The position numbers and the translations under genes are program-made. From Spirochaetota bacterium (GTDB lineage Bacteria; Spirochaetota; Spirochaetia; DTKZ01): DNA of 33,838 nucleotides. The notes under the pieces were generated by a model. The model ran no database searches and had not been told where the DNA came from. It saw only the letters and a list, made by a program, of their open reading frames with translations. Shown here piece by piece: positions 24,512 to 32,576 of the stretch; position 1 is the first letter of the stretch; each line of letters opens with the position of its first letter. The DNA is taken from NCBI GenBank assembly GCA_026418195.1, contig JAOABU010000017.1, positions 1-33,838 of the forward strand. Reading direction: 5' to 3'.

Positions 24512-24914
24512 GGTACACCTCATAGGTGATCGTAGCCGTCTTTTTCAGCATAGCTGCTACCCCACAGTATTTCTCCAAGGAGAGCTTTATGGCTTTTTGA
24601 ATTTTTTCTAACTCCAAACTCGGTCCCTTAAATCGGTACTGGATCTGGATGGAGTGGTATACCTTAGGATGCTCTGATGTTAGATCTCCCTCCACAGCTA
24701 CTTCAAACCCTTGAAAGGGCATCTGCATTTTGTTGAGGATAGCCACCACGTCCATCCCTGTACATCCCGCTAAAGCAGATAGCACCAAGGGTTTGGGGAC
24801 AGGGCCGTACCCCTTTCCTCCAAACTGTGAATCTGCATCGATCTTGAAGGAATAACCTAATAGATCTACATCGAAGGCCATCCCATCTTTCCATGTGATT
24901 TTCGTGACTGCCAT
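24474..24914 (-). CDS. OsmC/Ohr-family protein
   Basis: The 146-residue product has the OsmC fold with both conserved cysteines: one in ALAGCTGMDVV and one in LEKYCGVAAML. OsmC and Ohr are thiol peroxidases that reduce organic hydroperoxides. This member resembles the YhfA-like branch, where peroxidase activity is less certain. The start is ATG 24914, behind GGGAG; a GTG at 24923 overlaps that site and was rejected. It lies ten bases after the glutaredoxin gene and shares its transcript, giving a two-gene thiol-redox unit. The last 38 bases overlap the convergent methyltransferase gene. Confidence 0.86.
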   Translation of the reverse strand: MAVTKITWKDGMAFDVDLLGYSFKIDADSQFGGKGYGPVPKPLVLSALAGCTGMDVVAILNKMQMPFQGFEVAVEGDLTSEHPKVYHSIQIQYRFKGPSLELEKIQKAIKLSLEKYCGVAAMLKKTATITYEVYLNEERVAGPNAG

Positions 24915-24924
24915 TGCTCCCACC

Positions 24925-25152
24925 TTACCGTAAGGCTCGTTCTATCTCTGCCACATTAAAGCCTACAATGATTTTCCCATTGATGTCGATCACAGGGACT
25001 CCCATTTGGCCGGATTTCCTCACCATTTCTTCTGCCCTTCGCATATCCTGAGCTACGTTGTATTCAGTGAAAGGGATCCTCTTCTCTTGAAAATATGCTT
25101 TCGCTTTTTTGCAATAACTACATGAAGGGGTGGTATAAATCGTAACTGCCAT
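24925..25152 (-). CDS. Small glutaredoxin-like protein
   Basis: The 75-residue protein has the glutaredoxin fold with a CSYC redox pair at residues 11-14 (TTPSCSYCKKAKAYF) and the cis-proline loop MGVPVIDINGKIIVGF. The size is that of the NrdH/GrxC-like or small YruB-type proteins. It would exchange electrons with disulfides or glutathione-like thiols in the cytoplasm. AGGAG precedes the ATG. It is the first gene of a unit with the OsmC-like gene. Its -10 region lies within a nine-base inverted repeat, which suggests redox-responsive repression. Confidence 0.88.
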   Translation of the reverse strand: MAVTIYTTPSCSYCKKAKAYFQEKRIPFTEYNVAQDMRRAEEMVRKSGQMGVPVIDINGKIIVGFNVAEIERALR

Positions 25153-25186
25153 ACTCCTATCTCCTATCCGTTCAGGATTTAATTTT

Positions 25187-25210
25187 CTATATATATGATA
25201 TTATATATAG
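25187..25210. promoter_or_regulatory. AT-rich inverted repeat over the glutaredoxin -10 box
   Basis: CTATATATA (25187-25195) and TATATATAG (25202-25210) are a perfect nine-base inverted repeat with a six-base centre. The repeat covers the -10 hexamer of the glutaredoxin promoter, so a protein bound there would block transcription. AT-rich dyads of this sort suit Fur/PerR-type regulators, but I see no specific match. Confidence 0.55.
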
Positions 25211-25223
25211 ATCAAGAAGTCAA
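25195..25223 (-). promoter_or_regulatory. Promoter of the glutaredoxin/OsmC unit
   Basis: On the minus strand TTGACT (25223-25218), a 17-base spacer and TATCAT (25200-25195) are visible, each a five-of-six match to consensus. The leader is about 35 bases. Confidence 0.65.
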
Positions 25224-25269
25224 GACCTCGGATTGTCCCCGAAATTCTCAAGAATTGTGCACAGGGGGG

Positions 25270-26757
25270 TTATCCTTTCGCTTCTCGATCAAAGGCTTGG
25301 GAGAGTCGTTCTAGAATCTTTTGGAATTGATCATGGGTGGTTATCCGGTAGGAGGAAAGAATCCCTGCATCAACCTGTTCGTAGGTAATCAAGCCATCTG
25401 CATAACTACAGAAAGAATTGGCAAGGTAAACCGTATCTACCACCTCTCGATGTACCTTGGGCGCCCGCTGCGGTTCATGATGAAACCTGATCGCTGAGAT
25501 AAGGGCATCGGGAAAATTCCATTTCTCCGCAATTAGCCCCCCAATTTCTGCATGGTTCAACCCCCCTGTCATTGCTTCAAACAGTTCCTTGGGAATCCCT
25601 TTTTCTTTACATAGACGGGTTATTTTTTCGAGAAGTTCGGGATGGACATTGGAAAAGACGATTTTCCCCATGTCATGGAGAATGCCTCCTACGTACACAT
25701 CATCTAAAATATCTTTTTTTCGAATAAAATTCTTCGCTAGGCTGTATGCGTAGAAACCTGTACGGTAGGAGTGCTGCCAAAGGGCTTTCCCTTTCTCACT
25801 GTCGATCCCACCGAGAAGTTTCTGGGTTCCGTACGAATAGAGAAGGTTTTTCAGTCCCCGGAGCCCTACCATCTTTACCGCTTCTACGATGTTGTCCACC
25901 TTTTTAGGTAGCATAAATTGGGCAGAGTTCACTAGCTTTAATAAGTCCGCTGTTAGTGCAGGGTCTGTAGAGATCTGGCGGGCAATGTCGGTAATTTCAC
26001 TATCCGGATCTGATAACATCCGCTGCAATTGTACGATGTTTTCGGGAAACTTGGGCAACTGATCGATCTCAGCCACGATCTGCCGACTGAGAAGGTCGAG
26101 ACTCTCTAGTTTAACCTGATCCATGGGGATGGTGAGACGTGCCACAGTCTCCCCATTCTCCACGTCGATGTCGAAAGCGTCCTCATCCAAGTTCAACTTT
26201 TTCAACATCAGGACCAGAATCACGATCCCCAGCCCTGCGCCCTCCGAATCGTCCAAAACAGTGGATAAGGCTTCTTCCAATGAGGCAAACGCTCGCGAAC
26301 GGGCGATCCGGTCATACACTCGGATCTGTTCCTTTTTCGTGATCTCCGCATTGTTACGGACCTGAATATTGAGGGTTGTACCGTTCTTGTGAAATACCAC
26401 CTTGATATAGAGACCTGCATCCTTCTGCTGCTGCAACCAAAAATCGATATTTTCCAAAGTCTCTACCTTAAACTGCGCCATGCCTTTTGCGTAGTCCTCA
26501 TCGTCATGGATGTTGAGATTCTTAAGCTTGAAATATACTCTCTTTGTGTTGGCTTTTTTTGCGTTCACCGCTAGTTCCCGCAAGCAATACGCTAGTGGTT
26601 CCTTTAAGTTTTCCCGCCCCAACTCTTTCAGGAAAATCCCTAGCACTTCTTCCAGGTATAATTCCATATCGTGGGGAAGAGTGTACGTTTTTATGGCAAA
26701 AGGAACAGCATTACGGGCAGCATGGAGAACTTTTTCAACATCGACACTTACAGGCAT
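25270..26757 (-). CDS. HATPase-HDOD fusion signalling protein
   Basis: The product has 495 residues. The first 220 or so resemble a histidine-kinase-type ATPase domain, with an N-box-like ELAVNAKKAN and a G-box-like DDSEGAGLGIVILVLML, but there is no dimerisation/His domain. Residues from about 235 form an HDOD domain: LPKFPENIVQLQRMLSDPDS, TDPALTADLLKLVNSAQF and a metal-site set WQHSYRT, GILHDMGK, NHAEIGG and FHHEP. Many HDOD proteins have lost the HD pair; here most ligands are kept, so a phosphodiesterase-like role cannot be excluded. Cytoplasmic and probably regulatory. GGAAGGTGA precedes the ATG, and the gene has its own promoter. The signal and partner are unknown. Confidence 0.8.
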   Translation of the reverse strand: MPVSVDVEKVLHAARNAVPFAIKTYTLPHDMELYLEEVLGIFLKELGRENLKEPLAYCLRELAVNAKKANTKRVYFKLKNLNIHDDEDYAKGMAQFKVETLENIDFWLQQQKDAGLYIKVVFHKNGTTLNIQVRNNAEITKKEQIRVYDRIARSRAFASLEEALSTVLDDSEGAGLGIVILVLMLKKLNLDEDAFDIDVENGETVARLTIPMDQVKLESLDLLSRQIVAEIDQLPKFPENIVQLQRMLSDPDSEITDIARQISTDPALTADLLKLVNSAQFMLPKKVDNIVEAVKMVGLRGLKNLLYSYGTQKLLGGIDSEKGKALWQHSYRTGFYAYSLAKNFIRKKDILDDVYVGGILHDMGKIVFSNVHPELLEKITRLCKEKGIPKELFEAMTGGLNHAEIGGLIAEKWNFPDALISAIRFHHEPQRAPKVHREVVDTVYLANSFCSYADGLITYEQVDAGILSSYRITTHDQFQKILERLSQAFDREAKG

Positions 26758-26793
26758 GGCTCACCTTCCAATCATTACAATATGTACGAAAAC

Positions 26794-26822
26794 AGTATTA
26801 TATGCCCGAGGATGGAAGTCAA
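26794..26822 (-). promoter_or_regulatory. Promoter of the HATPase-HDOD gene
   Basis: On the minus strand TTGACT (26822-26817), a 17-base spacer and AATACT (26799-26794) are visible; a TATAAT overlaps at a non-optimal 14-base spacing. It lies between the Lon-like stop codon and the gene. Confidence 0.5.
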
Positions 26823-26839
26823 GGAATTTCCCCTTATGA

Positions 26840-29236
26840 CTAGTTTCCTCCAAAATCCTTCACTAGCAGGGCCATTTCCCGTAATCGTTTTTCTACCCGC
26901 CCATTCACCGTTTCCGGTGGAAACGTTCCTTTGGTACCCCGGACACCCGCAGGAATCCCCGTAAGGATCTCGATCCCTTCTGCTACTGAAGAAATAGCAT
27001 AAATATGGAATACTCCATCTCGGACCGCCTGCTGCACTTCCTTGGAGAGCATGACGTTAGGAAGGTTCAACCTCGGAATGACCACCCCCTGTTTTCCCGT
27101 AAGACCTGTCTTTCTGCAAATCTCATAGAATCCTTCGATCTTTTCCGATACACTTCCTACTGGCTGGATTTCGCCTATTTGATTCATGGAGCCTGTAACC
27201 GCCAAGTCCTGACGAAGCGGGATTTCGGCAATAGCGGACAGAAGGGCATAGATCTCGGCGGACGAGGCTGAATCGCCATCCACCTCGATATAGGATTGTT
27301 CGAAGCAGATGCTTGCCCGTATGGATAGCGGGAAGTCCCGGGCATACATCGTTTGTAGGTAGCCCTGAATAATAAAAACTCCCTTGTCATGTATTTCACC
27401 CGACAGGCCTGACTCCCGCTCAATATTAATGATCCCATCGTGTCCTGGAGCTGTCCGAGCGGTAATCACCACCGGCCTTCCGAAGCTATAGTACCCTCGA
27501 TCAAGGATCGCCAAGCCATTGATCTTTCCTATGGCAGTCCCATCGAGGGATATAAGGATTTCCCCGGATAGGAACTGCTCATCGATCTTTTCCTCAGGCA
27601 AACTATAGAGAAACTTTCGCTGTTCTAAGGCAGATTCGACGGCTTCCCTCTCGATGGAGGGTAAGCCTTTTCGGCGTGCCCAATAGTCCGCTTCCCGGAT
27701 TAAATCGGCAATCAGGGAAAACCGTGTAGTAAGCTTATTGCGAAACTCAGAAATTCGAGCTCCATACTCTATAACGGCTGCCAACCCTGAAACTCCGATC
27801 GGAAGGAGACGTTCCTCTGCACAAACTTTTCGAGCAAATCCCATATACTGACGGGTGCTCTCCTCGTTGCGCTCCATCACGGAATCGAACTCCGCGGTTA
27901 TCTTGAAAAGTTTAGGGAAATCTTCATCCGTGTTGTAGAGGAAATCGTAGGTCTGTTCGTTTCCAATGAGGATGATCTTCGTGTCAATCTGAACCGGTTC
28001 CGGTTTCAGCCCCACAACTTGGGGAAAGTACGGATTCGTCTGATACCGGATTTCCGTATACCCATCCTGAAGGGCCCGCTTCAACATAAGCCACGCATCT
28101 TCCTCGTTGAACAGATCCTCCGCCCATAAGACAAGAAATCCACCGGAAGCACGGATGAGGGAACCTGGTCGCAGAGTAAGGTAACTTACCTTTGGCTCTC
28201 CCGTTCCATCGTAGGAAGGTTCCTGGTTTCCAAAAAGGGTAACTGTATCAGGATGAGATTCGAACAGTATAGGAGGCCGAGTCGTTTTTGAATGATCCAC
28301 TAGAATGTTCACCCCATACCGGAGGAATAGGGGATCCGTTCCCCCCTCTTTCTGGGGCTCTTCCTCTACAAACCACCCTAGGTGTTGTAGAATATCTAGC
28401 TGTAGCTCTTGAAGATACTGATGCACCTTGGGATCGGGGAAACTAGAACTCAAGTGACTCAGCTCTACCTCAATGTCGATCCTTACTACCTCACTTCGAA
28501 GTTGATCTAACTGATCTTCCATCTGATTCCGCTTCTTGCGGAGATCCTGAAACAGGATCTTCATTTCATCGATGAACCGATGGTATTTTTCTCGTAAGGC
28601 ATTGAAGTGGGTTTCGGTAATTTCTCCCTTGGAAAGCAACCGAGCAAGCTCATCGAAGTCCCTTGGTTTGCCGTTAAAGAGGGGAAGTACATCGCTCATC
28701 CTTCCTTCCCCATCCTCCATTTCCACCATCGTGAATCCTTCGGATGCGAGTTTTTTCTCGAATTCCGTAATAACTCGATTCTCCTCTTGTTCCCGTTCTG
28801 CAATGATCCGTTCCCTTTGGGATCGGAAAAACTCCCCCTCCAGCCGGGCCTTTATGGCATCTTTTATATTTTCCATTGCCTCCCTGAGGCCTTTCTTGAA
28901 TCGAAGGGCATCACCAGGTTTGAAGTACAGAACCCGAGGAGAATCGGGATTGTTGAAGTTATACACGTACGCAATATCTTTTACCTTTAAAGTTGTAGGT
29001 TGATACGCTTCTAGAATTTTTCGAACAGTAGTTTTTCTCCCTGTCCCCGGCATTCCAGAAACGTAAATATTGTAACCTGAAGCAGCTATTTCTGTACCCA
29101 TGGATAAGGCTTTTACAGCTCGTTCCTGACCGATGATGTTAAACCGTTCCACTTCTTCGGTATCTAGGCGACGGATCTCTTCTTCTGAAACTCCAAAGGT
29201 GAGGCTCTCTGGTAGTACTCTGAATTCTTCCAACAT
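26840..29236 (-). CDS. Lon-like AAA+ ATP-dependent protease
   Basis: The 798-residue protein has an AAA+ domain with Walker A GMPGTGRKTT at 61-70, a long coiled-coil insertion (about 120-270) and a C-terminal Lon protease domain. The catalytic dyad is Ser656 in DGDSASSAE and Lys699 in VSEKIEGF; the 43-residue spacing equals that of E. coli Lon (Ser679/Lys722). It lacks the Lon N-terminal substrate domain and resembles the LonB-related group annotated as AAA family ATPase/Lon protease (AAA_32). It should degrade selected cytoplasmic proteins using ATP. The start has no good ribosome site; a promoter -10 ends eight bases upstream, so a leaderless transcript is likely. Its substrates are unknown. 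Confidence 0.9.
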   Translation of the reverse strand: MLEEFRVLPESLTFGVSEEEIRRLDTEEVERFNIIGQERAVKALSMGTEIAASGYNIYVSGMPGTGRKTTVRKILEAYQPTTLKVKDIAYVYNFNNPDSPRVLYFKPGDALRFKKGLREAMENIKDAIKARLEGEFFRSQRERIIAEREQEENRVITEFEKKLASEGFTMVEMEDGEGRMSDVLPLFNGKPRDFDELARLLSKGEITETHFNALREKYHRFIDEMKILFQDLRKKRNQMEDQLDQLRSEVVRIDIEVELSHLSSSFPDPKVHQYLQELQLDILQHLGWFVEEEPQKEGGTDPLFLRYGVNILVDHSKTTRPPILFESHPDTVTLFGNQEPSYDGTGEPKVSYLTLRPGSLIRASGGFLVLWAEDLFNEEDAWLMLKRALQDGYTEIRYQTNPYFPQVVGLKPEPVQIDTKIILIGNEQTYDFLYNTDEDFPKLFKITAEFDSVMERNEESTRQYMGFARKVCAEERLLPIGVSGLAAVIEYGARISEFRNKLTTRFSLIADLIREADYWARRKGLPSIEREAVESALEQRKFLYSLPEEKIDEQFLSGEILISLDGTAIGKINGLAILDRGYYSFGRPVVITARTAPGHDGIINIERESGLSGEIHDKGVFIIQGYLQTMYARDFPLSIRASICFEQSYIEVDGDSASSAEIYALLSAIAEIPLRQDLAVTGSMNQIGEIQPVGSVSEKIEGFYEICRKTGLTGKQGVVIPRLNLPNVMLSKEVQQAVRDGVFHIYAISSVAEGIEILTGIPAGVRGTKGTFPPETVNGRVEKRLREMALLVKDFGGN

Positions 29237-29244
29237 GATTCTTC

Positions 29245-29273
29245 ATATTAGGTTTCCCATGCCGACCTGTCAA
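29245..29273 (-). promoter_or_regulatory. Promoter of the Lon-like gene, predicted leaderless
   Basis: On the minus strand a perfect TTGACA (29273-29268), a 17-base spacer and TAATAT (29250-29245) are followed by only eight bases before the ATG. Transcription should begin within one or two bases of the start codon. Confidence 0.65.
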
Positions 29274-29293
29274 CGTAAAAAAAGCTCATTCTC

Positions 29294-29322
29294 TTTACCG
29301 AACCATCTCCCCATGGTATAGT
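29294..29322 (+). promoter_or_regulatory. Promoter of the ODP-MCP operon
   Basis: TTTACC (29294-29299), a 17-base spacer and TATAGT (29317-29322, five of six) are visible. The leader is about 25 bases and carries AGGAGG. No sigma-28 boxes are seen at a proper spacing. Confidence 0.6.
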
Positions 29323-29353
29323 AATGCCAGCATGAAGGATTCAGGAGGCTTCC

Positions 29354-30124
29354 ATGGTAAGTAAAGAAGAACTCAATGGGAAAGTTCTTTCCGAAAGTGA
29401 CCAACATAAACTCATTTGGCTCGGTACGGATGAACAAGAAAATGAAGGTGTGGTCCAAACCAACCAGTACTTAATCATTCACAAAGGGAAAGGTATCCTC
29501 TTGGATCCAGGTGGAGTGCATCTTTTCGCTAGAGTAGTCAGTGCAGTAAGTAGGTATATTCCCTTAGAATCCATCGAGCACATCCTATTTTCCCACCAGG
29601 ATCCGGATGTTTCCTCTGGAATAGCCCTTTGGATGGGGGTTACGAAAGCGAAGATCTACATTTCCAACCTTTGGTTACGATTTCTTCCCCATTTTGGTAT
29701 TGTGGACAATAGTCGCATCATTGGGATTGAAGGATTAGGTGGCAAACTTCCCGTAGAGTTCCATCTCCAATGCATCCCCGCTCATTTCCTCCATTCCACA
29801 GGAAACTATTCGTTCTACGATCAAGAATCGAGAACCCTGTTTTCTGGAGACATTGGGGCAGCTGTATTCCCTAAAGGAGGGCAGTACGTCTTAGTAACTG
29901 ACTTTGATTCCCACATGAAATATATGATAGATTTCCATCGGAGATACATGGGTTCCAACAAAGTACTGAAAAAATGGGTTCAGAGCGTATACAACCTCCC
30001 CCTCCATTACATCGCGCCTCAGCATGGCGCCATCTTTCCAGAAGCTCAAACAAAGAGGTTCCTCGATTGGTTACAGAATCTAGAATGTGGGATTGACTTG
30101 CTCGATACGATCTATAAACAATAG
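29354..30124 (+). CDS. ODP: metallo-beta-lactamase-fold diiron oxygen/iron sensor
   Basis: The 256-residue protein is a metallo-beta-lactamase domain of the flavodiiron (FprA/ROO) type without the flavodoxin part. The metal set is His81, Asp83, Asp85 (SHQDPD), His144 with His147 close by, Asp166 (FSGDIGAA) and His224 (PQHGAIF). Flavodiiron enzymes have HxExDH at the first site; here the last His position is Val86. Proteins of this class (ODP) are known from Treponema denticola and Thermotoga, where they bind iron and oxygen and signal to a soluble chemoreceptor and CheA. An MCP gene follows here after 12 bases, the same arrangement. AGGAGG precedes the ATG. ODP identity is strongly supported by this context. 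Confidence 0.88.
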   Translation: MVSKEELNGKVLSESDQHKLIWLGTDEQENEGVVQTNQYLIIHKGKGILLDPGGVHLFARVVSAVSRYIPLESIEHILFSHQDPDVSSGIALWMGVTKAKIYISNLWLRFLPHFGIVDNSRIIGIEGLGGKLPVEFHLQCIPAHFLHSTGNYSFYDQESRTLFSGDIGAAVFPKGGQYVLVTDFDSHMKYMIDFHRRYMGSNKVLKKWVQSVYNLPLHYIAPQHGAIFPEAQTKRFLDWLQNLECGIDLLDTIYKQ

Positions 30125-30136
30125 GGGAACAGATCC

Positions 30137-31006
30137 ATGGGATACGATTACGAGATCAGCCCTGAACTTTACAAACAGTTCGCTAGTACTATCAGTCGCT
30201 TTGTCATCGGATACAATAAGAGTATCATTCAAACCAGAATTACCGCGCATTCCTTCCAAATCGTCAACCAGAACATAGAACAGATCAAGAGCCAACTTTC
30301 TTCTGTGGTAGCCGCGTTCGAAGAAATTCGAGCTACTTCGGAAAGCACTTCGAAGAATGCTTCTGCCATCAACGTGGGGATGAGTAAGGTCTTGGAAAAA
30401 AACGCCCTCGTGGGAGATAGTATCTCCAAACGCGAGATCGAAATAAACGAAGCTAAGGCTAACGCTGAACGAATCCATTCCTTGTTTCAGAGATTGGCAG
30501 AAAAATCCGCTAGTATCCAGAACGCCACAGAAGAAATTAACGATGTCTCAGATCGGACGAATGTGCTAGCCATCAATGCATCCATCGAAGCAGCCCGGGC
30601 GGGAGTGGTAGGAAGGGGATTCCGGATCATCGCGAACGAGGTAAAGAAATTAGCTTCCCAGACAGGGAATTTTGCTAAGGATATCTCCAACGTGATCCAG
30701 GAGTTTTCCCAGATACTGGCAGAGATTGAACAACAGATCTCCGAGTTTTCAGAGCTCTTGAACCGTTTGAACCAAGATTTTGCCTGGTTAAAGGCTACTT
30801 TCGCAGAAACGGCCACCAACGCCCAAGAAACCAGCGGATCCATCAGCCAGATTGCCCATGCCATCCAGGAACAGACGGTTGCCTTAAACGAGGGATTAAA
30901 GAATTTGGAAACCACCTTTCAATACCTCACCGATTCCCATGCAGTTCTCCACGCCCTCGTTCGGTCCCACGAGTACCTGGACAAGCTATTGGATCGCAAA
31001 GCTTGA
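30137..31006 (+). CDS. Soluble methyl-accepting chemotaxis protein, ODP partner
   Basis: The 289-residue protein has no membrane span and no recognisable sensor domain. It is nearly all coiled coil, with the conserved receptor hairpin tip that binds CheA and CheW near the middle (SDRTNVLAINASIEAARAG, then GRGFRIIANEVKKLASQTG). The N-terminal 40 or so residues (YEISPELYKQFASTI...) are the only part free to serve as an input, probably by contacting the ODP protein encoded just upstream. GGGGAA precedes the ATG. Oxygen- or iron-driven control of swimming is the likely output. This follows work on the T. denticola pair and is inferred here from gene order. Confidence 0.93.
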   Translation: MGYDYEISPELYKQFASTISRFVIGYNKSIIQTRITAHSFQIVNQNIEQIKSQLSSVVAAFEEIRATSESTSKNASAINVGMSKVLEKNALVGDSISKREIEINEAKANAERIHSLFQRLAEKSASIQNATEEINDVSDRTNVLAINASIEAARAGVVGRGFRIIANEVKKLASQTGNFAKDISNVIQEFSQILAEIEQQISEFSELLNRLNQDFAWLKATFAETATNAQETSGSISQIAHAIQEQTVALNEGLKNLETTFQYLTDSHAVLHALVRSHEYLDKLLDRKA

Positions 31007-31012
31007 AAGACC

Positions 31013-31774
31013 ATGGACTTGCAGACATTGGATACGTACTTTCGCTCTATCCTCAAGATCGATGAGTTCGCAAAGTACGATAATTCCTTCAATGGGATTC
31101 AGGTAGACCGAGGCGAAGGCCCTGTGCGAAAAGTTGCGTTTGCGGTGGATGCTTGCGAAGAGAGCTTTCGTTTAGCGAGTGAGTGGGGGGCAGAAGTACT
31201 CTGTGTGCATCACGGCCTATTGTGGGGGAAGGAACTTCCTATTGTTGGAGTTCATAGGAAACGGATCCGTTTTCTACTTGAACACGATCTAGCCCTTTAT
31301 GCGGTCCATCTACCCCTCGATGCGGATCCTGTCATCGGGAACAACGTAACCCTTGCGCAACGTCTGCAATTACAGGATCTATCCCCTTTCGGGGTGTATA
31401 GGGGTGTAGAGATTGGAGTCCAGGGTGTGTTTCCTCATCCTATAAATGTATCCACAGCGGCAGAAAAATTGTTCGGCCCCTCATGTAACAACTATCATCT
31501 ATTACCCTTCGGCAAACCCTCTGTTCAATCGGTAGCCATCGTCTCAGGGGGAGCCGCTTCCGAAGCCTTGCAAGCCATCGATAAAGGGATAGATCTCTTC
31601 ATTACCGGGGAGTCCTCACATTCCATCTACCATGCTTGCATGGAAGCGGGAATCAATGTCCTGTTTGGTGGGCACTATCAAACCGAGACCGGTGGTGTCC
31701 TGCGATGGGCAGAGCGTACAGCCCAGGAGACTGGTTTGGAAACCCGGTTTTTCGATATTCCCACAGGGCTCTGA
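31013..31774 (+). CDS. Nif3-like dinuclear metal centre protein (YbgI family)
   Basis: The 253-residue product has the Nif3/DUF34 features: NSFNGIQVDR near the N-terminus, metal-binding CVHHGLLWG, AVHLPLDAD, and the C-terminal GGHYQTETGG. The fold forms a toroid with a two-metal site. Some members were named GTP cyclohydrolase I type 2, but the role is unsettled. It begins six bases after the MCP gene, so it probably belongs to the ODP-MCP transcript, though Nif3 has no known chemotaxis role. No clear ribosome site is visible; coupling to the MCP gene is likely. Length is normal for the short form without the central insertion. Confidence 0.9.
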   Translation: MDLQTLDTYFRSILKIDEFAKYDNSFNGIQVDRGEGPVRKVAFAVDACEESFRLASEWGAEVLCVHHGLLWGKELPIVGVHRKRIRFLLEHDLALYAVHLPLDADPVIGNNVTLAQRLQLQDLSPFGVYRGVEIGVQGVFPHPINVSTAAEKLFGPSCNNYHLLPFGKPSVQSVAIVSGGAASEALQAIDKGIDLFITGESSHSIYHACMEAGINVLFGGHYQTETGGVLRWAERTAQETGLETRFFDIPTGL

Positions 31775-31794
31775 ACGGTATGGAGGTTTCCGTG

Positions 31795-32292
31795 ATGAAA
31801 AGAATCTTGCCCCTGATCCTAACCTTGAATGTGGTCCTGTTGGATCAACTTTCGAAATACCTGATCATTGAAAACATTCCGCAGAGGGGAATTGGTGCCA
31901 GTTATTTTGGGGATTTTCTCCGTATTATTCATGTCCGCAATCCAGGGATAGCTTTTAGTATAGGAAAGAACCTGCCCGAACCTCTACGCTCCATCCTGTT
32001 CACTTTTCTGCCTCTAGGAGTACTCGTGATCTTGGGACTGCATTTTTTCAAAAGTGACGAATACACCCCTTTCCAGCGCTGGATGGCGGCTGGAGTATTG
32101 GGCGGAGGAGTCGGAAACCTCTTAGACCGTATCTTCCGTCCTGAAGGAGTGGTGGATTTCATCGATGTCAAGATCTATGGATTTCTGGGAATGGAACGAT
32201 GGCCCACATTCAATATCGCTGACTCGGCCGTCGTGGTCTGTGGCATCGCTATCGCACTCTCCTTATTTCTTTCACGAAGAGAGAAGGAATGA
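31795..32292 (+). CDS. lspA: Lipoprotein signal peptidase (signal peptidase II)
   Basis: The 165-residue membrane protein has four hydrophobic helices and the two catalytic aspartates: Asp124 in VVDFIDV and Asp143 in FNIADSAV. GNLLDRIFRPEGVVDF and VRNPGIAFS are the family motifs. It cuts the signal peptide from prolipoproteins before the lipid-modified cysteine, an essential step in lipoprotein-rich spirochaetes. I chose ATG 31795 because GGAGG lies seven bases upstream; longer readings run through the end of the Nif3 gene. It is 20 bases after nif3 and overlaps the next gene by four bases (ATGA), which indicates coupled translation. Confidence 0.95.
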   Translation: MKRILPLILTLNVVLLDQLSKYLIIENIPQRGIGASYFGDFLRIIHVRNPGIAFSIGKNLPEPLRSILFTFLPLGVLVILGLHFFKSDEYTPFQRWMAAGVLGGGVGNLLDRIFRPEGVVDFIDVKIYGFLGMERWPTFNIADSAVVVCGIAIALSLFLSRREKE

Positions 32293-32576
32293 ATAAGAAA
32301 CTAAATACCGTACTGTTTGTCATAGGCGCTACATTGGTGAACATGGTGATGATCCTATTGTTCCTCGCTGGGTTTCTCCTGTATGGAGCGTTCCTTGCCC
32401 CCCGCTTGCCCCCAGAAGTGAACTCTATTGCGTTACTCCTTCTGTTCATAGGATCCATCATCGGTACCTACTTTCTCTATCACCGGATCATGCGATTTCT
32501 CTCCAACAAGGTGAACTGGGACAAGTACTTTTCCCCCCTCTTTGGAAGAGGTTCTTCCCGACCTAAAGATCAGTAA
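32289..32576 (+). CDS. Small two-span membrane protein downstream of lspA; function unknown
   Basis: The 95-residue product has two hydrophobic helices (about 8-33 and 45-66) and a basic C-terminal tail. The ATG overlaps the lspA TGA in ATGA, so it is translated with lspA. I do not recognise a family. Tight coupling suggests a role connected with LspA or with membrane insertion, but nothing in the sequence proves it. Its last 14 bases overlap the convergent M20 peptidase gene. Confidence 0.72.
   Translation: MNKKLNTVLFVIGATLVNMVMILLFLAGFLLYGAFLAPRLPPEVNSIALLLLFIGSIIGTYFLYHRIMRFLSNKVNWDKYFSPLFGRGSSRPKDQ

Noticed and set aside
25224-25269. Possible terminator after the HATPase-HDOD gene
   Set aside because: On the minus strand AATTCT-TG-AGAATT and nearby C/G runs could pair, but the loop is two bases and no T run follows.
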